DNA from: Nitrososphaerota archaeon
GTDB lineage: Archaea; Thermoproteota; Nitrososphaeria; Nitrososphaerales; Nitrosopumilaceae
NCBI GenBank assembly: GCA_016215465.1
Contig: JACRJT010000009.1
Location: 1 to 64,000, forward strand
Length of the DNA: 64,000 bases
Direction: 5' to 3'
The position numbers were made by a program, and so were the translations under genes. Under the pieces are notes generated by a model. It was not told the origin of the DNA, searched no databases, and was given only the letters and a program-made list of their open reading frames with translations. How positions within the stretch are numbered: the stretch's first letter is position 1; each line of letters begins with the position of its first letter. Positions 59,174 through 64,000 of this stretch are shown piece by piece.

Positions 59174-61328
59174 ACTAAGCGCCCCAGCTCATGGTTATTA
59201 TGAAGACATAGATGATGAAGGAAATTTTCATCGCATACCACGACATGTGGATCCTACGATTGATGGTACAAGGTTAGTCAAAAGCCGACCAATGTTGTTT
59301 TTAATTAATGAACTTGAAAATGAATACACAACCGCTGAGTTTGACCAAATAATTGAAGGCTCCATCCCATTACAAGTTAGCAAACGTATTGATAATGTTA
59401 TTTTAAAGGCCAACCACTTGGTGACTCAGGGGAAAGCAGAGTCAGTTTCCAAAGAAAATCAAACTCAATGGCGTCGTGGAATGATTCTATCATGGATTCA
59501 TTCACGTGATATAGAAACCATCATGGAATCTCTCGGTCATCCTAAAGAACTAGAGGGAAAACATGACATAGAAGAATTTGTTAAAGCTATTCATCTCAAA
59601 AATCGGCTTGGTAGTACTGATCCATGGTACAAAGATCTTATACTGTCGTTTGATGACAATGAAGATGTAAACATTGGGTTTTTTAATCCAAACTTTAGTG
59701 GCTCCCTGTTCAACTGGGGCTTCAATAAGATGGGTACTCAAAACGCAATGGATGCTCATCGTTTGTCAGATCATCATCTTGGGACCCCTGAAAACCCTCC
59801 AAATCTGGTTGAAAAGGCAGTTAATTTTGTTATCCACCACTTACCACGGGAACATTATGGAATCCGTCACGAGCCTCGTGGTGATTGGGATAATCTTGAA
59901 GAAGTTATGGCTGTAGATCATTCGACGAAGAACAATCCTATACTTCGGACGATTGCAAGAGATGCGGCTAAGATGATTAAGCTTTTGGAAGAAGAGGGAA
60001 AAATTACTCCTTGGCAATTACTTAACCCTGATTTAGAAAATCCACGTCCTCGAAATGTTGAGCTTAAACTTCAGGGTAGTACTACTTTGAGAGTAAAGGA
60101 AATTAGTGGGACTGTAATGTATAATCCAGAAAATAATAAATGGATTTTGTCTGGAGGTTCGGGTTGGGATTTGGGAACTGTTCATAATGGTGATCCCCTT
60201 TCCGTTCGTATTAGATTTAGAGAATCTCTTGAGGTAGGATATACAATTAAAACAACTCCAATAAACACTTCAGGATTAACTATTTCTTCATGCCAAGTGG
60301 TCTTTGCGTCTGAAGACGGATTTCGTGTCTTAATTGATACTCCTGATGATCTTTTTGGTAATATGATTGGGTTTAGTTTTATTATTAATGGAATTAAAAA
60401 ATATGTAGTTCCAGATGATCGAACGATTACACCCAATCAACTGATTGAAGATATCAATGCAATCAATAATGTTTTGACTCACGAAGCTGAATATGGGGTC
60501 ATCACTGTAATGTGCTCTGCAAGTATTGACGAAAGGGAAAAACATGATGCAGAGTTTAAACGTCGTGAGATTGAACTGAAAGAGTTAAAAAAACAACTGG
60601 GCGAAACACGAATCAACAACATCATAAAAGAACTTAAGCACAAAATACGTTTAGTAGAAACGCGTATTACGCGGCTTGAGAAACTAATTTTATCGTCAAA
60701 ATATTGGGAATCAGCTAATCGCTTTGGAAAAATGTGGGGAGAATATAGCACTACAAGTCAAAAAGAAGATCTCGGTGGCAGATATGTGCCGATTTGTACA
60801 GGGGGTGGACCGGGAATCATGGCTGCTGTTGCTAAGGGTGCCCGTGATCAAAATGCTCAAGTGATAGGTATTGATAGTATTTTTGGAAATGATGATCGTC
60901 ATAATTTAATAAATGATTTTTCCATTCATTCTAATGTACGACTACGTTGCAATGACTTTGCAATTCGTGAAGCCGCATTAATTAATTATTCACATGTAAT
61001 TTTATTTTGGCCAGGCGGTTATGGTACCTCTTGGGAAGCAATGGAAACTCTTTCCAAACTTCAGACAAATCATTTAAGACGTGAACGTACAAAAGTTTTC
61101 TTTGTACACCCTGAATTTTGGATGCCACTTTACGAATATGCCAAACATTTAGAAAATGTTGGCACAATTAATGGTTTCACAGATCGTATAAAAGTTCCAG
61201 GTATTAATGATAATGATGATGATGAATACTATCTTGGAGAATTTGTAAAAGATGAAAATGAAGCTTTTGAAAAAACTCGTGAATATATAAGACAACTTTA
61301 TAGTAAGAATCAACTTGAATTGAAATGA
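59163..61328 (+). CDS. Large LOG-family (lysine-decarboxylase-like Rossmann) protein, 721 aa
   Basis: A 721-residue protein whose C-terminal 240 residues are a LOG/TIGR00730-type Rossmann domain: YGVITVMCSASIDE, CTGGGPGIMAAVAKGARDQN (about residues 545-563) and FWPGGYGTSWEAMETL (about 615-630), the two motifs of nucleoside-5'-monophosphate phosphoribohydrolases, including the catalytic Glu. A coiled coil of about 55 residues (LKKQLGETRINNIIKELKHK) is inserted between the first strand and the rest. The N-terminal 480 residues are not recognised. LOG enzymes normally have about 200 residues, so this is a large fusion. It is coupled to the TIM-barrel gene. Confidence 0.75.
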   Translation: MSNKLSAPAHGYYEDIDDEGNFHRIPRHVDPTIDGTRLVKSRPMLFLINELENEYTTAEFDQIIEGSIPLQVSKRIDNVILKANHLVTQGKAESVSKENQTQWRRGMILSWIHSRDIETIMESLGHPKELEGKHDIEEFVKAIHLKNRLGSTDPWYKDLILSFDDNEDVNIGFFNPNFSGSLFNWGFNKMGTQNAMDAHRLSDHHLGTPENPPNLVEKAVNFVIHHLPREHYGIRHEPRGDWDNLEEVMAVDHSTKNNPILRTIARDAAKMIKLLEEEGKITPWQLLNPDLENPRPRNVELKLQGSTTLRVKEISGTVMYNPENNKWILSGGSGWDLGTVHNGDPLSVRIRFRESLEVGYTIKTTPINTSGLTISSCQVVFASEDGFRVLIDTPDDLFGNMIGFSFIINGIKKYVVPDDRTITPNQLIEDINAINNVLTHEAEYGVITVMCSASIDEREKHDAEFKRREIELKELKKQLGETRINNIIKELKHKIRLVETRITRLEKLILSSKYWESANRFGKMWGEYSTTSQKEDLGGRYVPICTGGGPGIMAAVAKGARDQNAQVIGIDSIFGNDDRHNLINDFSIHSNVRLRCNDFAIREAALINYSHVILFWPGGYGTSWEAMETLSKLQTNHLRRERTKVFFVHPEFWMPLYEYAKHLENVGTINGFTDRIKVPGINDNDDDEYYLGEFVKDENEAFEKTREYIRQLYSKNQLELK

Positions 61329-61463
61329 TGCTAAATTGGAATAATATAATTATACAAGCTAACTTCGCATTTTTGGAACTTTTGGACAGATTGTTGGCTA
61401 GATGCAAAGATGATTTGAGGGTTATTTCACAATCATCATGGCAACAGAAAATGACAAAACCAG

Positions 61464-61473
61464 CATATATTTA
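61464..61473 (+). promoter_or_regulatory. TATA box of the methionine synthase second gene
   Basis: CATATATTTA is centred about 32 bases before the TTG at 61500, consistent with transcription starting a few bases upstream of it. It gives this gene its own promoter, independent of the distant homocysteine-binding gene. Confidence 0.4.
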
Positions 61474-61499
61474 GAAAAAACCCAAACAAGTAGATACAG

Positions 61500-63989
61500 T
61501 TGAAGATTCCAAGGATTAGTTCCGCGCTAAAGGCAGTTGAGCTAAAGCAGGTACCGCAGCCTTTGATAATAGGAGAAAGGCTAAACACACAGGGCTCAAA
61601 GAGGGCAAAGCAGCTAGTCTTATCTGATGATTTTGACGGATTAATTGATCTTGCACGAGAACAGGTGGAAGATGGGGCGCACTGTCTGGATGTGTGCGTT
61701 GCCACAACGGAGAGGGCAGACGAGCTTGAATTTATGAAAAAACTGGTCAAAAGACTATCACTTGAGATTGACGCGCCGCTAGTCATTGATTCGACTGACC
61801 CAAATGTGATAGAGGCAGCCATACAGCAGATACCCGGCCGCCCGATGATAAACTCGATTAACCTTGAAGGCGACGGCAGCAGGTTCCACAGGCTGGCGCC
61901 ATTAATGGCAAAGTACGGTCTGCCGGCAGTCGCATTATGCATAGGGCCAAAGGGAATGGCAAAGACCCCGCAGGAAAAGGTAGAGACAGCCGAATTACTA
62001 TACGAGACTGGAAAAAAATACGGAATTAGAGAGGACCAGTTTGTATTTGACGTTCTGACTTTTACACTTGCAACAGGCGAGGCAGAATTTTTGGATGCTG
62101 GAAAAAACACTCTAGACGGAATCAAACTGGTAAAGCAAAGGTTCCCAAACGCGTTCACCGTATTAGGTCTTAGCAACATCAGCTTTGGCTTATCGCCGGC
62201 TGCACGAAAGATCCTCAATTCCATATTCTTGTACCATGCAGTAAAGGCAGGGCTAGATGCTGCAATAGTTAACGCAAAGGAAATCATACCATACCCTGAA
62301 ATTGCAGAAAAGGAAAAGACACTGGTTGAGAACCTAATATTCAACAAGACGCAGAACGCACTTGCAGATGTAATAACATATTTTGAAAATTCAGGCAGGG
62401 TAACAAGTGTATCAAAAAAAGTCGAAGTCGACCAGACGTGGAGTGCTGCTAGGCGCGCCAACTTTAGAATAGTAAACAGGCTAAAGGACGGGATAGAAAG
62501 AGATGTTGTTTTAGCTATCAAGGAAAAAATTACTCAAGACGTTCCAGTTGAGGAGATAAACGGCATACCAGTTCTCAAGGCAAAAAAAGAGATAACGCAT
62601 TCCGCTGCAATACAGACGTTAAATGATGATCTGCTTCCAGCAATGAAGGAGGTAGGCGACAAGTTCGGTGCAGGTGAGCTGATTTTGCCGTTTGTCCTAA
62701 AGTCGGCAGAGTGTATGAAGGCATCAGTTGTGGAACTTGAGAAATACCTCCTAAAGGAAGAGGGGACAAGCAAAGGGAAACTTGTCCTAGGAACGGTATA
62801 TGGTGACGTGCACGATATAGGAAAAAACCTGGTCAAGACCATCTTTGAGAACAATGGCTATACCGTATATGACATGGGAAAGCAGGTGCCGCTGCAGAAG
62901 TTTGTGGAAAAAATAAACGAGGTAAAGCCAGATGCCATAGGACTCTCAGCATTACTAGTATCAACATCAAAGCAGATGCAGTACTTTGTTGAATATGCAA
63001 GACAGAACAACATGGAAATCCCCGTCTTGTGTGGAGGCGCAGCCATCAACAGCAACTACATCAATAGAATAGCAAAGGACGGTGGAGTATACCAGTCCGG
63101 CGTGTTTTTCTGCAGGACAATGTTTGACGGGCTAAAAACAATGGATAGAATAATTTCCGAAAAAGACGTCTTGCTCAAAGAGTGGAAAGACAGGGTGGAA
63201 AAGTGGAAGGAGGTCAAAGTGGAAAAGGCAGATTCTTCAACTCTCCCGCACAGCGGAATAAAGCCAGTCACCCCGCCTGTCGCACCAATCCTGGGAAAAC
63301 CAATCAGGCTAGGACCGGATGACATTGATTTGGAGCAGGTATGGGCTCACCTGTCAAAGAAATCCCTGTTTTCTTTATCATGGGGTTTGCGCGGGAACAG
63401 CATGAAAGACGCAGATGCAGAAGGCGAGAAGATCCTAGAACAGTGGAAGAAAAAGGTAATCGAGGATAGATTGTTTGAGCCAAAAATAGTGTACGGGTAT
63501 TTTGCATGCCACAACAAAGACGGAAAACTAGTAGTTGATTATCAAGATGGATGTGTAGAGTTTGACTTTCCGCGATCTGCGCAGAGCAAGCACCTGTGTC
63601 TGAGCGATTATTTTGGGGAAAATGATATCGTGGCGTTCCAGGCAGTAACAGTTGGACAGAGAACCCAGGAGATAATTGACAGGTGGAACAAGGACGACCA
63701 TTATACCGATGCGTATTACTTGCACGGTCTGGCAGTAGAGACAGCCGAAGCTTTGGCAGAAATGACACAGCAGAAAATACAAGATGAGTTAAAAATAGGA
63801 AAAAGAGGCCTTCGCTATTCATGGGGCTACCCAAGCTGCCCAGACGTGTCCCAGCACCATATCGTATGGAAGCTGTTACAGCCTGAAAAGTCCGGAATGA
63901 GCCTGACAGAGGCAGGGCAGATCACTCCAGAGCAGTCAACTGCAGCAATAGTGGTACACCATCCAGATGCAGAATATTTTGTTTTATAG
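61500..63989 (+). CDS. metH: Methionine synthase, pterin-, B12- and AdoMet-binding subunit
   Basis: An 829-residue protein equal to MetH without its homocysteine domain. Residues about 10-275 are the pterin-binding barrel (PLIIGERLNTQGSK, VIDSTDPNVIEAAIQ, NSINLEGDG). The helical cap and B12-binding domain follow with DVHDIGKNLVKTIFENNGY (the DxHxxG cobalamin-ligand motif) and AIGLSALLVSTSKQM. Residues about 590-829 are the reactivation domain (VYGYFACHN, RGLRYSWGYPSCPD, GMSLTEAGQITPEQSTAAIV). It transfers a methyl group through cobalamin to homocysteine held by the protein encoded at 22568. The start is TTG 61500. Confidence 0.93.
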   Translation: MKIPRISSALKAVELKQVPQPLIIGERLNTQGSKRAKQLVLSDDFDGLIDLAREQVEDGAHCLDVCVATTERADELEFMKKLVKRLSLEIDAPLVIDSTDPNVIEAAIQQIPGRPMINSINLEGDGSRFHRLAPLMAKYGLPAVALCIGPKGMAKTPQEKVETAELLYETGKKYGIREDQFVFDVLTFTLATGEAEFLDAGKNTLDGIKLVKQRFPNAFTVLGLSNISFGLSPAARKILNSIFLYHAVKAGLDAAIVNAKEIIPYPEIAEKEKTLVENLIFNKTQNALADVITYFENSGRVTSVSKKVEVDQTWSAARRANFRIVNRLKDGIERDVVLAIKEKITQDVPVEEINGIPVLKAKKEITHSAAIQTLNDDLLPAMKEVGDKFGAGELILPFVLKSAECMKASVVELEKYLLKEEGTSKGKLVLGTVYGDVHDIGKNLVKTIFENNGYTVYDMGKQVPLQKFVEKINEVKPDAIGLSALLVSTSKQMQYFVEYARQNNMEIPVLCGGAAINSNYINRIAKDGGVYQSGVFFCRTMFDGLKTMDRIISEKDVLLKEWKDRVEKWKEVKVEKADSSTLPHSGIKPVTPPVAPILGKPIRLGPDDIDLEQVWAHLSKKSLFSLSWGLRGNSMKDADAEGEKILEQWKKKVIEDRLFEPKIVYGYFACHNKDGKLVVDYQDGCVEFDFPRSAQSKHLCLSDYFGENDIVAFQAVTVGQRTQEIIDRWNKDDHYTDAYYLHGLAVETAEALAEMTQQKIQDELKIGKRGLRYSWGYPSCPDVSQHHIVWKLLQPEKSGMSLTEAGQITPEQSTAAIVVHHPDAEYFVL

Positions 63990-64000
63990 ATTATTTCCAA

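Noticed and set aside
1-64000. CRISPR array or cas genes
   Set aside because: No regularly spaced repeats and no cas motif were seen on either strand.

Overview
The window looks like a chromosome segment of an ammonia-oxidising archaeon of the Nitrososphaerota (Thaumarchaeota), probably the Nitrosopumilales (group I.1a). The evidence is a thaumarchaeal-type copper nitrite reductase (nirK), a divergent FtsZ-like protein with a degraded GTP-binding loop, archaeal ribosomal proteins L15e, L31e and L39e, a PEFG-CTERM surface protein, a two-piece cobalamin methionine synthase, AT-rich DNA, and several genes whose start codon lies about 25-30 nt from a TATA box (leaderless transcripts). No tRNA, rRNA or CRISPR array was found.

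Region 1 (1-23.5 kb) is mostly core genome: mre11-rad50 (double-strand break processing), a HEAT-repeat protein, a thioredoxin-fold protein, L15e, a response regulator with a membrane partner, a CBS-MgtE transporter, secreted proteins, a DASS-family anion transporter, a cluster of small proteins, serA-like, nirK, fumC, a tRNA methylthiotransferase, the FtsZ-like gene, L39e-L31e, a CoA-type Nudix hydrolase, a MetF-like gene and the homocysteine-binding part of methionine synthase. Inside this core, the DASS transporter lies between two decayed copies of a PEFG-CTERM tail. A roughly 98-nt hairpin RNA gene candidate with its own TATA box lies just beyond.

Region 2 (about 23.5-61.4 kb) is accessory DNA lying between the two methionine synthase pieces. 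It holds (a) a five-gene minus-strand operon for a Tc (toxin complex) machine: a LamG protein, a VPS62-like membrane protein, a TcA-like translocator, a fused TcB-TcC cocoon with a compositionally foreign toxin tip, and a small downstream protein; (b) a PEFG-CTERM protein carrying a dead metzincin-like motif; (c) IS and gene relics; (d) a SagB-type oxidoreductase cluster with a small protein ending in Cys-Cys-Val; (e) a radical SAM/SPASM maturase with a likely precursor peptide ending in an aromatic tail; (f) a decayed second radical SAM/SPASM gene next to a PqqD-like fragment; (g) a tandem pair of B12-binding radical SAM proteins, each with a C-terminal PqqD-like recognition domain, with a divergent candidate precursor; (h) an EEP-family phosphoesterase; and (i) an overlapping pair encoding a TIM-barrel-like protein and a large LOG-family protein.

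Region 3 (61.5-64 kb) returns to core genome with the pterin-, B12- and AdoMet-binding part of methionine synthase. The strongest candidates for undescribed systems are the archaeal Tc operon with its unusual partners, the B12-radical-SAM/RRE peptide-modification locus, and the TIM-barrel/LOG gene pair. All functional calls are from reading sequence motifs; no database search was run.
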